Assembly: GCA_027625915.1 (NCBI GenBank)
Contig: JANTQA010000032.1
Span: 4,898,001-4,962,000, forward strand
DNA length: 64,000 nt
Reading direction: 5' to 3'
Origin: Anaeramoeba flamelloides
Lineage: Eukaryota; Metamonada; Anaeramoebidae
The first letter of the stretch is position 1, and each line of letters starts with the position of its first letter. Shown in pieces: positions 26,787-37,932 of this stretch. The notes beneath the pieces are model-generated. The model was given only the letters and a program-made list of their open reading frames with translations, ran no database searches and was not told where the DNA came from. Both the position numbers and the translations under genes were made by a program.

Positions 26787-27123
26787 GTAACAAGTAAAAA
26801 TAAAAATAAAAATTGTGATTTATGTAAAGAAAAGTTAAATATTGATATCATTGAAGATTTCGATCATTTTTTATGGGACTGTCCGGCCTATAAAATAAAT
26901 CGAAAAAATCTGGATATCTGAATTTTTTGAAAAAATAAAAAAATTAATAATATCGGAGATATTATTAATAAAAAAAAATTCATCATATATATTATCATTA
27001 GTAAGTGATAATAAAATTTGTGATTCTTTAACAAAATTTCTAAAAAAAAGTTTAGAAATTAGGGCACACAGGAGAAAAGCAATTTTCTCTCTTCAAAAAT
27101 AAAAAAAAAAAAAAAAAAAAAAA
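26787..27123 (+). mobile_element. 5'-truncated LINE (non-LTR retrotransposon) fragment with target-site duplication
   Basis: The 15-bp sequence AATAAAGGGAATTTT flanks it on both sides (26772-26786 and 27124-27138), which is a target-site duplication. The insert ends in an A-rich tail at about 27102-27123. The frame reads NCDLCKEKLNIDIIEDFDHF and LWDCPAYKINR, matching the CX2C...HX4C zinc knuckle at the C-terminus of LINE ORF2 proteins. A second frame downstream reads WISEFFEKIKKL and ends LEIRAHRRKAIFSLQK, typical of ORF2 tails, so there is one frame change and an early TGA near 26920. The copy is severely 5'-truncated (only about 340 bp) and dead, but the identical duplications suggest it is not very old. 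The reverse transcriptase and endonuclease domains are absent. Confidence 0.88.
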
Positions 27124-28039
27124 AATAAAGGGAATTTTTCATTTTTGGATTATACCTTTGAGAGAAATAGAGTTTATTTGGAAACACTGATTATAGGATT
27201 TGGGTACAATTCTTTTGAATACTATATATTATTTTCAATATTAATCAAAGTTCTTGAAATTTAAAAGATTAATTAACAACATTTTCACGTGTTGCTATTC
27301 TAACAAACAAATATTTATTATTACAATTAATCTTTTGATAATATTGATAATTTTTTTTTATTAGAATTAGTAATTTTAATTCGTTTTATTTTTTTAGAAT
27401 TTGCAGAAAAATATGAGAAATAATTATGAAATCAATTGATATATTGAAAATTTGGGTTATTGATAACCCCCCCCCTAAAAGAATTAAGATTGATCTATTA
27501 ATTATTGATCATAACTTATCAAATTAAAAAGTATTTCTTTTCCTTAATAAAGCTGAATTTTACAGGTTTTGGTAGACTTTGGGTAATTTTTTAATTTAAT
27601 GGTTTGATATTTTATCTTTTATTTTTTTTGTTAAACAAAAAGAAAAAAATTATTTGATTAGAACTGTTTTTTGAATCAAAAAAGTAGATATTTTTTTCAA
27701 GTTTAAATTAAATATTCCTGAATTTTTTTGTTAATGAAGTAGATTTTTTATATTTAGTTGAATATAAACTTTTGGTGTTATTTTAAAAGTATATTTTTGT
27801 ATTTTTCCTTCATAAAATAATTATTATTTTTTTTTCAAAGAAAATTATTTTTTTTTGAAATAAATACTAAAATATTTTGGTTTTTAACTTGTAAAAATAT
27901 GGAAAAAATGGATCAAACGTATTACAACAAAAATTCGTTTTGGAAAATAGCATTTGAAATCAGTCAGTTCCGGTCTTATTCAAAATCAGCCAAACCTAAA
28001 ACTCCTAAAATGTGTTAAAAACCCCAAATTCCATTTTTT

Positions 28040-28755
28040 AGAGAAATTGAAAATATTTATAAAAACTCAAAAATTTCTTCCTAATTTTCCAGATAAATAG
28101 AGAAATTATCAAGTAACCAACAACTGCTCTAATTGTGAACTACATTAATTTTTATTGTAAATCTATGATGATTTAACCCTTTTGTAAATTAAGAAATCAA
28201 AAACTAACAAAATCTCAAAAAAGTAAATCAAATTATGACTTTACGTTTTAAAATCTGAATTATTTTTAATAAAAAAAAATATTTGAATGTTTTTTTCTTA
28301 TGAAAAAGGTGTTTGTTTATATTGAATTTTACTTTAAATTTTAGAAAATTATTATGTAATAAAATATTTCCCCTTAATTACCGAAAAGAAATGTAAATTT
28401 TGAAAAAGTTTTTTTAATGAAACAACCTATGAAAACAAAACTATTATTTTATGAATCTAAAAACAAAATATTTATCACAATACATATTTTCAAATAAATT
28501 TATTATTAATCTAAGGGATAATCAAAATAAAGTAGATTTTATATTTTCGGTTATTTTCTCAATTATTTTTTTAGATTTTGAGAGTTTTTGATTTCTTAAT
28601 TTACTAAAGGGTTAAATCATCATAGATTTATAATAAAAATTAATGTAGTTCACAATTAGAGCAGTTGTTGGTTACTTGATAATTTCTCTTTTTATCTGGA
28701 AAATTGGAAGGAATTTTTGATTTTTATGAATAAAGATTTTTAATTGATCAGAAAA
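28040..28755. repeat. Long inverted repeat (foldback element)
   Basis: The left arm (about 28040-28225) reappears as its reverse complement at about 28555-28755 with a spacer near 330 bp. Near-identical stretches include CAACTGCTCTAATTGTGAAC / GTTCACAATTAGAGCAGTTG, ATTTTCCAGATAAA / TTTATCTGGAAAAT and CTATGATGATTTAACCCTTT / AAAGGGTTAAATCATCATAG. It is either a foldback transposon or two head-to-head copies of one repeat. Its outer ends are not sharply defined. Confidence 0.85.
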
Positions 28756-29034
28756 AAAGAAATATTCCTGATTTTTGAATGATGTTTTCTGATTGTCATG
28801 GGTTAGAAATAATGAAAATTGATTAATTTGAATTGTAGAAACTTACTAAAGAGAGTATTTATTAAAACATTAAATAATTCTTAGGAAATTCACTTGCTTA
28901 ATAGGGAAATGATATTTTTTTTAAAAAGTTTTTCATCACCAAAAGTTAATATTTTACAAAAGAAACCTAAAATTTCTTGATTTTTTGAAAAGAAAGCTGA
29001 TTTTTATTCAGTTTTTTTTTGACATTAAGTATAC

Positions 29035-29230
29035 TGATATTTGAATTTTAATTGGGAAAAATTTTCACCTCATTTTCGATTTTTTTTTTTACAAATAGAT
29101 ATTCAAAAAAAGCCACAAACAATGTCCTAATTCTTTATGAACTCAATTTATAAAATTAATATCGAAAGGAGGTGAATATTCTTTCCCATTTATAATTCAA
29201 ATACCAGTTATAAAACAGTAAAAGTTATTT
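29035..29230 (+). repeat. Dispersed repeat R7, copy 1
   Basis: Direct partner of 30470-30665, in order: GGGAAAAATTTTCACCTCAT, AAATAGATATTCAAA, TTATAATTCAAATACCAGTT. Moderately diverged. Confidence 0.5.
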
Positions 29231-29991
29231 TTGAAGACAAAGTGTAAACTAGCATCCCAATACCGATTTCAGGCAGAAAATTGTTTAAAAAGAAATTTGG
29301 ATATTAATTTAGAATTATTAATAAGACTGAAAAAATACTAAAACAAGAAATAATTTAATTACCATGCGTTGTGCTTTGAAAAGAAAATTGATTCTGATTT
29401 TTGGACAATTTAAAACTTTTATCTAAAATATTATGAATAATTATTTTAAAAACTCGGAAAAGATAATCTAGAATCTAACTGTACACAACCACCTTGTACG
29501 AAGAATCCAAACAATTATTCCTCATAAAATTATTTCATAATTTGGAGTAACAGTAACAATTTTAGTTTCTTGCAAAGAGTACAATAATAATTACATTCTC
29601 TGATTTTTTAACTGATATTGAAATATTTTTCATAATGATTCTTCAAAATGGAAAGAAGAAAAATATTCTTTTCAAAAGGGTATGATCAACATGTAAAGTC
29701 AATCAAACGAATCTTCAACAACCAAAAAGTAAAATAATTTTGAGGTTTAATTTGAAAAATGATCATGTTAAAATTTTGTCAAATTTTTATTTGATCAATT
29801 AATACTCAAAAATTGAAACTCTCAATATTTTCTATAAAATCAAACACACAAAGAAATTATTCCTTTTTTCGTGATCCTTTGGACTCACTTTTTAAAAAAA
29901 AATTGAAAATGTTACACGTTTAATTTACTAGCGTCTTTATAATTTTTATTATTTTTTAATTCATTCGTTTTTACTTTTTAAAGAAATTACA

Positions 29992-32900
29992 ATGGGAAAC
30001 AAGCACCACCATAAAATAAAAGGTTATTCAAGTGGCCTTCCAGACACACCAACTATCCGAAGAAAAGGATCTAAAACATGGGATTTATTTACACATCGAG
30101 ATCCATTTAAAATTCTACCCTTTCAACTAAAATTGAAGCTCGAACCAAACAATTTTGCGTTTTATACACCCTTTGGCAAATTGATTAGATCATATTCTTA
30201 TTACGATTTGGAAGTAAATTCAACACCCTTTTCTTTTTAAAGAATTTCTACTTTGCAACAATTAACCTTATTACTTTCTCTTTTATGTTATTGTCCAATT
30301 AAGAAAGGAAAATTTTTATTCCCATCACTTTCCAAGTTATTTTCCTAATTGTTTGTTTATGTTTATTAAAAAACTCCAAAGATCTTCACAAAATCAATTA
30401 GAAGTGATATTTTTAGGGACTTTGTTAATGTTCAGCTTCTTTAACGATCTTTGATTTAAATTTTTAATTGCTGGTTTTTGAATTATAAACGGAAAAAATT
30501 TCCACTTCATTTTCATTTCCTTTTTCCAATAGAGAGCTTCAAATACCAACACACTTCGTTTGGAGACTTAATTTCTAAAAGAAAAATATGGAAAAGGAAG
30601 TTAAAAATGTTTCCGATTTATTATTCAAATACCAGTATTACAATTTGGTTCTGACATTAGTGATTATTGTATGTAATCTCGGAACGAACAAGCTAAACAA
30701 TTACAGGCTAGTTTTGGGGTAAAAAAATCCAAGTAAAAAAGTGGATAAAACCAGCTGAAAAAATAAAGAAGGTTTTAAACTCTGTCATTTGACTTGAAAC
30801 ATTAAATTTTTTAAATAGTGTAATTTTTAAACTCACTTTGGATCCTTTCAGTGACTTTACTAATCTGAGGTAGACCAAAAGTAAGTTTAAAGGATTAAAT
30901 AATCATGATTTTATTCTTATTGTTATTCAAGAGAAACAAGCATTGTTCCTCTGCACGTTTTTCAAAACAATTTCTATTGTATTTACCCAATATCTTCAAA
31001 ACATTTGTTATTTTGGGATAAAGAATTGAAAAAAATTGTGAAACCTCATATCAATTGAGATTTTGTAGTTGTTTTGTCACGAATTCGTATAGTGTGATAC
31101 TATTGGGAAAACATTGTACAATAAGGTACTTTATTTGTTGGGATTCAAAATAATGACCAAAAAAAATCGTGATCAATGAAATAATAAGAAAAGTATTTGT
31201 TCGTTTTTCTTCGTTCAAGACTCTTTAAGGGGGTAAGTACATTTTTCATTTTTTGAGTGCCACCATTTATGTAAAACTGAATTATTCAAATCATTTCTTT
31301 TGCCAAATACATTGATATTTTCATAAATACTAGAGTGGAATATATTCTAGTCTAAGATATTTTCATACCAACAAAAAAACCCAAATCAAAAAAATGAAAA
31401 AAGTGATCAAAAAAAAATAAATAAAAATCATTTATTACTTGATCTTATCTAAAATTTTACACAATTACTTATTCTTTATTTGGTTTTATTTTTAATTCTT
31501 TATGAAAAAATTTTAATTTGAAAATTTTTGATAAACAAATTACTGTTTATTTTGAAAGAATTTCCAAAATGAATTTAAAAATCCTATTTTCATTTATGTC
31601 ATCTAATTCTGGTTTGGGTTCAGAAAATCAGAGATTTTTTTTAATTCTTCTTGAGAATGAGGGTTTATTGGGTAAATTCGTTTGAATTTATAATTATTTA
31701 TTTTCCATTAAAATGAGAACTCGAAAAAATTCTGAATCTGATTGAAATTTGTTATTGAATTTCTGAATTATTTTGATTTGAATCTTTTGTAACTGTTTTT
31801 TGATTCCAAGAGTTCAACTCCTTTATTTTAATTTTTGAAATAGTATTCCTCGTTTTGGCTTGGTTTGAGAAAAATATTTTAAAATTGAATTTTGAAAGCA
31901 AATTTGTCACAAAAGGTTTTTTAAAATAATAATAAATAGTAATGGGGTGAGAAATTCAAGGAAAAAAATAGTTTGTATTCATGCAAAGTAAGAAGATAAA
32001 GAAAACCAATCTTCAAAAATAGGCTTTTATCGATTTTTTTTTTTTTCATTTTTGATTTCAACAAATTTATTTGGAATGGTGATCTTTCGTGTTTGGTCTT
32101 CTAAAAGAAAATATTTGTTTCAAATGTACACCCTTTCGGGTATATTTTGTTGATTTACTGTAGGGTTAATTTCGATCATTGGTATAAACACATTTCTAGA
32201 TCCAAAACTTTATTTAATAAAACCAAAAATAAAACCAAAAAAAATGTTCAAAAAATTGAAAAAATTAAGATTCAACTCTGAATTACTTTGGTTCCATTCA
32301 CGAATAGACTAGTGGTTGGTGTTTTGGTTTCAAAGTTTCAATATCTGGTGGCACTCAAAAAATATTTTTTCAGTAATGTTAACACAATTAAAAATTTTCA
32401 AAATGGTAAAATGTACTTACTTCCTTAACTCTTTTATAAATTTACTTTGGCGTCTTTTCAGGTATTGTTTACTGATGATACAGATTTTTATAAAGTTGAA
32501 TCTGAGAATAAAAAAGCCAATATTTGAAGTCTTATAGTTTGACCCCCACATTATCAAAATTCCAGTACTCTCAATTTCAAAGATCGATACTTTGACAAAA
32601 TAATAAAAAATGAATATTTTTTAAAATATATTTACATATTTTGTATCAAAATTCGAGACAAAACAGAATTTATACGATGCTTTTTAAAAAAATACACCAA
32701 CACAAAACATGATTGTCTATAAAATAAGTTTTTGAAGATTTAAAAAATAATCATATCATTAAATTAATTTCTTTTTTTGTTCTTTCACACTTAAATTAAA
32801 CTTATTAGGAATGGGGATCGAAAAAAAACAATTTATTTTTAAAAATATCTGGTAAAATAATAATTCTCTCTTTCAATAATGCCAAAATTATTGATAAAGA

Positions 32901-33189
32901 AATTAATATATATATTAATCAAATTTATGTTGATTTAAAACGCGTAAGAGAAGAAGAAAATATATTTAATCAAAAGAAAAATGAATTGGGTGTACCTGTT
33001 GATGAAGAAACCGGAATGCCATTAAGGCTAAAAAAAGAAACAATGGATTTAATTTTAGAAGAAGAAAAGAACAAAGAAAAAGAGGGAAAGGAAACGAAAA
33101 CAAAAACAAAAACCGGGAAAGAAAAGGGAGCGGAGAAAATATCTGGGGAGAAATCGAAGAAGGGAAAGAAAAATCAAACAAATAATTAA
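29992..33189 (+). CDS. Unknown two-exon protein, possible PH-like domain with a lysine-rich tail
   Basis: Proposed exons 29992-30213 and 32809-33189 (stop TAA) join in phase 0 across a GTAAAT donor and a TTATTAG acceptor to give 200 residues. Evidence for the join: both exons are richer in G+C than their surroundings, and the joined frame reads FAFYTPFGKLIRSYSYYDLE then EWGSKKNNLFLKISGKIIIL, FNNAKIIDKEINIYINQIYV. That is the strand pattern plus C-terminal helix of PH/FERM-C-like folds (strands, the W-G turn, then an amphipathic helix). The C-terminal 40 residues are K/E/T-rich (KETKTKTKTGKEKG). The start MGNKHHHKIKGYSSG is the first ATG of exon 1. I do not recognise the family. Alternatively the two exons belong to separate genes. 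The 2595-bp intron is mostly occupied by a TTAA-flanked element and repeat R7. Confidence 0.6.
30470..30665 (+). repeat. Dispersed repeat R7, copy 2
   Basis: Partner of 29035-29230, about 1.4 kb downstream, inside the intron of the PH-like gene. Shared end block: TTATTCAAATACCAGTATTA. Confidence 0.5.
31229..32424. mobile_element. TTAA-flanked TIR element, family T1 copy 1 (non-autonomous)
   Basis: 1196 bp bounded by TTAA at 31225-31228 and 32425-32428. The left end, GGGGGTAAGTACATTTTT, matches the reverse complement of the right end, GGAAGTAAGTACATTTTA. The subterminal block TTTTTTGAGTGCCACCA (31249-31266) is inverted at about 32345-32362 as GGTGGCACTCAAAAAA. A full-length relative lies at 49706-50926 in the opposite orientation. 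TTAA targets and TIRs are the hallmark of piggyBac-type DNA transposons. No transposase frame is visible, so it is a non-autonomous derivative. It sits in the intron of the PH-like gene. Confidence 0.85.
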
Positions 33190-34219
33190 TATACAAAAAT
33201 TAATAAAAAGAAACAGCATTTAAAAAGCAACATCACCATCTGCTTTCCATTATAATTAATTATCAAAAAAAAAAATAAAAAAAGTCAAAGTATTTTTTCA
33301 ATATCTTGTTTGATTATCAAGATAATTTAACAATATATATTTGTTTCTATACGTGTATCTGTATGTATAAAGAAATATTTCAAAATATTTTATATTTTGT
33401 TCCAATATTATGTGTCTAAATAAACGGACATAAATAAAATGGACATTCATTTAATAAATCAATTATTTTTTTATTGTTATTGTGTTTTTTTTTTGTGTTT
33501 CTTTTTCAATAGTAAATAATTGAGGTTGTATAATACGGCCGTTTTAAAAAAGTGAGGACTTTTTAAAAACTTTTATGAAGTTTTCTATTAAAGAAGTGAA
33601 AAGTTTTTTAGAATTAAAACTTTTATCAAGTTTTTTTTTTTTTTGTTAATAAAGCGAAGGGCCAATTTTTAAAGGTGGGGTAGAGATGAAATTGTAAAGG
33701 AAAATACTTTTTTAAAAATGAAGTTTCGTTTTATTGTAGTGCAAAACATTACAAAGGTGAAAATTTTTTTAAAATCGAAAACTTGATTAAAGTTTTTAAA
33801 AAGTGATGAATTTTTTAAAACAGTTATATACAATATAAAACAATAGTTGAAAACATTGTTTTCAAAATTTTAAAAAATTGTTCAGAGTTTCTGTTGTTTA
33901 ATTTTTTTTCAAAGACAATGAACAAAAAAAAAAAAGGGTTTTTGAATTTTTTGATTTTGAATTGTTTGCCAAATATCAAAAAAAAAAAATTACAGTTTTA
34001 ATTATTAAAAGACACCATTCTTTACAAAATAAATATACCTTAGGAGATTTGTGAAAAAAATAATTTTTCATCCAATTAAAAAATTTTTTTGGAAAATTAT
34101 TATTGCTGTTGAGAGAAAAATGTTGGACAGAGAAAAATAGTTGGACAGCAATTTTAATTGGGAACATTACTAAAAATGATTTTTAATTTCTTTCGTTTGT
34201 GAAATAACTAAAGAAAATA

Positions 34220-34417
34220 CAATCAGTTTCACTTTTAAGGTACAAACTTTCAACTAAATTTAATGCACAATAAAAATCTCAAATTAAAGCACAAAATTTG
34301 GAATTTTTTTTTTACAATTTATTTTTACTAGAATTTGAATTTTGTGCTTTAATTTGAGATTGTTTTTTGTGCCTTAAATTTCGTTGAGAATTTGTGCCTT
34401 AAAAGTGAAATTGACTG
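34220..34417. mobile_element. Tc1/mariner-type MITE, family M1 copy A
   Basis: 198 bp flanked by TA on both sides. The ends are CAATCAGTTTCACTTTTAAG and its inverted partner CTTAAAAGTGAAATTGACTG. Arms continue inward with a second GGCAC-type block (AAATTTAATGCAC / GTGCCTTAAATTT) and a third around CTCAAATTAAAGCAC / GTGCTTTAATTTGAG, so nearly the whole element folds into one hairpin. CAGT-type ends and TA targets are typical of Tc1/mariner elements. Confidence 0.92.
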
Positions 34418-34517
34418 TATATAAACTTAGTTTCTGTAAAATCGATCAAAAAAAAATTTACGAATATGAATTTTTTTTTATAATTGGAATTTGAATGGAC
34501 AATAAGAAATAAGTAGA

Positions 34518-34765
34518 ATAATATATACAAAAAGTCAATATACCCTATAAAGCCAAACTAATAAATCCATATAATCTCTCAAAAATTTAAAAACTCAAAA
34601 TAATTAAGGAAACTATAGAAGAGAAAAATAACAATATTAATTTTGATACAAATTGAAGTTCCAAATAAAGTTCCAATTTAAATCAATATGGTGTTTCTAC
34701 AGTCATTTTCCCACTTTTTCAATAACATTAAAATAACATATTTTTACCAATTGACTATCAACCGC
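34518..34765 (+). repeat. Dispersed repeat R4, copy 2
   Basis: Partner of 13255-13505; it ends with TTTTTCAATAACATTAAAAT and ATATTTTTACCAATTGAC against ATATTTTTACCAAGTGAC. Confidence 0.6.
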
Positions 34766-36294
34766 GCAATAAAAAAAAATTTACAAAATAATTATAAAAT
34801 AAAAATAAAATAAAAGGTGAAAGAAAAAAGTAAAATTGGAAAAAAAGAATCAAATTTCCAAAATATAAATTTTTTTTCTTCTAATATCCACTCACACCCT
34901 TTAATCACAGATAAAACACTGTTGTAATCGGGTCAGTTTAACTGGAAGATGGTTTATGTGGTCATGTGAGTTTGGTTATGTATAATCAAACCAAATAATA
35001 CGGTCTCTTTCTTTCAGACTAAATTAAACTCAAAAAAAAAAAAAAAGAAATAAAAATAAAAAGCCAATCAAAAGAAAATCTCAAAAACCAATTCTTATTC
35101 TTAAAAAATCTGCACTTTATTAGATGAACATATTTAGAAAGTTCAAATTAAAAAATTAATAAAGTAATATATTTCATTTGGTCAAATATTTAGGCCTCTT
35201 TATTAAAATATTATAATCTCTAGTTATATGTATAACCTTTTAATAAGAAATTTAGGTTTTCGGGTTTTCCAATTGTGTTTCATGCTTCTTTCTTAAAATA
35301 AAGAAAAGTTATTTGTACAAATTCTGAAATTAACCAGATATTATTTCTATTATGATTCAAAATCATAATTTTTCTTTAATAAGAACTACCTAATTTGATA
35401 GTAAAAGTTAATTGAAACTCATTCTATTAATCAAAATTCGCTCTCTAATTGAGTCCCTGTTGGCATGAATTCAAAATTGTACAAGTTGTGATATTTATAT
35501 TAAAGATATTTTTTGATAAAAATTTTTTTTCTCTTTATTTTAGTTATTGATTCTGATTAAAAGCAAGCAGGTTATTGAAAGATAGATTTCTGATAATATT
35601 CAATAAAAAACCATTATGAGTTTCTGAGAAAAAAGCCAAAAGTGAGAGACAGTCAATTTCAATTTCCAATCTTTTTGAATTAATATTTAGAATACTATAT
35701 TTCATTTAACGTGTTTCACTCTTTGTAACTTTTTGAGAAAACTTTAATTTGTTTAGTTATTGTATGCTCCTCTGATCTTAATCTCATTATTTGTCAAAGT
35801 ATCAAGTCTGATTCCTTTTTGATTGGGTGTTTGGTGGATTTTAATGGCCAATTATTTCCAATGACATCCGAAAAGGATTGTCATTTTTCATTCATTAATT
35901 CAAAAAGCTTTTCCAAATGATCCTGCTGCTTATTCAGTAATTGTGCTTCGTCACCTTTCGATATTTCTTTTTTTAGGCAAATTCTTCAAGTTGACTTTCG
36001 AAAAAGTATCTTAGTATATCAATTTCATTTAATGGGGGGTTTGTTCAATCAAAAGAAAGCAAAACAATTCTAAAAAAAAAAGTGAAACATTCCAAAAAAT
36101 TAAAAATGGGTTAATTAGTTGATCATCTAAAATTTATTTATCTGAAAGAATTTGATATTTCTTTAAATATTAAGATCCGTAACTTCCAAACAAACCGAAT
36201 AGGTGGTTCGGGTTGTTAAATATTTATCACAAAAACAAAAAATGAAAATAGAAGAATAATTAGTCACAAGGATAGTTTCGAAATATTGAAAGCT

Positions 36295-37215
36295 TTAATC
36301 AACTTCAGTCATTTTGGAATCAATTTTTTGTTCTTTGGTTGACTTTACTTTTTTTCCTCTTAATCTGTTTTTTCTGGCAAGGATTCTTTCTCTACTTTTT
36401 GTCAGTTTAAGTTTGGTGATTAAACACTTTTTATTGTTTTATTTTTGGTTTGTTATTGATTTGTTATTGATTTGTTTTTTATTTTTTTTATTTGAAATGG
36501 AGCAAAGTAAGTCACAAGCAAAAAGAAAACAAAAAAAAAGAAAAGAAAACAAAGCTCAAAAAAAAAAAAAAAACAACAAACCTTGTTTGGGTGTACTGGG
36601 ATTTGGACTTGTTCACCATTTTTTTTGGTTTTTTGAACATTTTCGATTGTAATTGAATATTTCTTTCGATAAACAGAAAGGACTTTTCCTTCAGATTTTT
36701 TGAATTTTCCTCTAAGCACTTTTACTTCGTCTTCAGCAATAACAGGAAGTCTTCTTACCTGTTTACGATTTTGTTTAATGTTCCAAATTACAACAAAAAG
36801 ATAAATATTGAAGAAATTATTTTGGTTTAAGGAGGTGTTGAAGATGGAAAAAAAGAAAAGGAAAAAAAAAAAAAAAAAAAAAAAGCAAAGAAATAATAAA
36901 AACAAAATAAGAATTTCGATCGTACATTATATTTTTCACGAAGTTCAGTCGAGAGTGGACAAGTCATTCTAATTCTTCTTTCAGATGAACTTGCAGTAAA
37001 GTGTTTCTTTCTGTTTTTTCTACGAGAGGATGAAACGTCTGATTTGAACAAAATTATTTTTTTTTATTTTTTTTTTGTTTTGAAATAAAAAAGAAAGAAT
37101 TAAAAAAAATTGTTGAGAAAGAAAGGTAAATGTAAAAAAGTTAGTGACAGGGAACCAAGAGATTAGAGTCACTTAGGATAAAATTTGAAATTGATTTACT
37201 TCTTTTGATCTTCAT
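36295..37215 (-). CDS. RPL26: 60S ribosomal protein uL24 (RPL26), four exons
   Basis: Read on the minus strand: exon 1 37215-37200 (16 nt, ATG start), exon 2 37038-36926, exon 3 36758-36582, exon 4 36426-36295 (stop TAA). Phases 1, 0, 0 give 145 residues, the usual length for eukaryotic RPL26. Exon 1 encodes only MKIKR plus one base; it was chosen because it supplies the missing start in frame with a GTAAAT donor and restores the family's MKxxxxV spacing. Landmarks: [40 protein letters not shown], the KOW motif [20 protein letters not shown] with [14 protein letters not shown], then [20 protein letters not shown]. It is a universal protein of the large subunit near the exit tunnel. Introns are 161, 167 and 155 bp; donors are GTAAAT, GTACGA and GTTTGT. 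The C-terminus ends [10 protein letters not shown]. Confidence 0.93.
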
Positions 37216-37576
37216 ATTTAATTTTTTATTTAGAAAATATATAAAAAAAATGATAAATTATTACTATTTGGAATCAAGCAAATAAATTTTGAGTTAACAA
37301 GCCAAAAAGACTCACATTTTCAGTTTTGTTCTATAAAATTCGAAACCATAGAGAAATTACAAAATAATGCTTTTTAACCTTACTTGGAATTCCTTCTTCA
37401 AAGTTTTTTGTGTTGAATTAATAATTTTCAAAACTTACAGGATTATATTGACTTTTGTCTTGCTATAATTAAAGTGTGCTGTAATCAAGGATAAATATTT
37501 TCTGTGATCTATTGTTCAAATATCACTGAAACATCTATTACTGTTTTCAAAATAATGTGTTCAAAAAAGCTTAATC

Positions 37577-37932
37577 TACGTTTCAAAATTTAAAGGACAT
37601 TTTTTTGTTATAGAAGACCTATACATCAACGGATCAAAAAAACTGATGATAAATCCAAAGTAAATATAGTACTGATTTCTTAAAGTTCTATTATTTAAAG
37701 AGAAATTCTAAAAATAAAGGATCAAAATTGGAACATTTATCTCAAAAATCGAAGTAAATTTTTTACACAATTTATTAATATCAAAAAAATCATAAATTTA
37801 AAAAAAATTGAGAAATATTTTCAATACATTGCATTCATAATTTAAAATTTATTTAAAATATCAAGGACTAAACACCAAAATTTGATTTTAACTTGAGTAT
37901 ACATCAGAGTAGTAAATTGTATGTAGCCTTGG
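37577..37932 (+). repeat. Dispersed repeat R3, copy 2
   Basis: Partner of 25864-26237; shares TTCTTAAAGTTCTATTATTT exactly and AAAAATAAAGGATCAAA. Confidence 0.7.

Larger units (their letters stand above)
24884..29991. other. Intergenic region between NLE1 and the PH-like gene
   Basis: 5.1 kb with no supported host gene. It holds a 29-base A run (25070-25098), three-copy repeat R9 (25110-25215), R3 copy 1 (25864-26237), a LINE fragment (26787-27123), a long inverted repeat (28040-28755) and R7 copy 1 (29035-29230). Confidence 0.6.
33190..36294. other. Intergenic region between the PH-like gene and uL24 (convergent)
   Basis: 3.1 kb without a supported gene, between the 3' ends of a plus-strand and a minus-strand gene. 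It holds one Tc1/mariner-type MITE (34220-34417) and R4 copy 2 (34518-34765). A segment at 34135-34175 (AATTTTAATTGGGAACATTA) resembles part of the 577-bp TTAA element's arm at 47025-47050. Confidence 0.6.

Noticed and set aside
32316-32537. 73-codon frame near the right end of TTAA element T1 copy 1
   Set aside because: It runs across the element boundary at 32424 into flanking DNA and has no transposase or other motif.
36314-36652. 112-codon plus-strand frame over uL24
   Set aside because: Lies opposite exons 3 and 4 of uL24 and their intron; F/L- and K-rich composition only.
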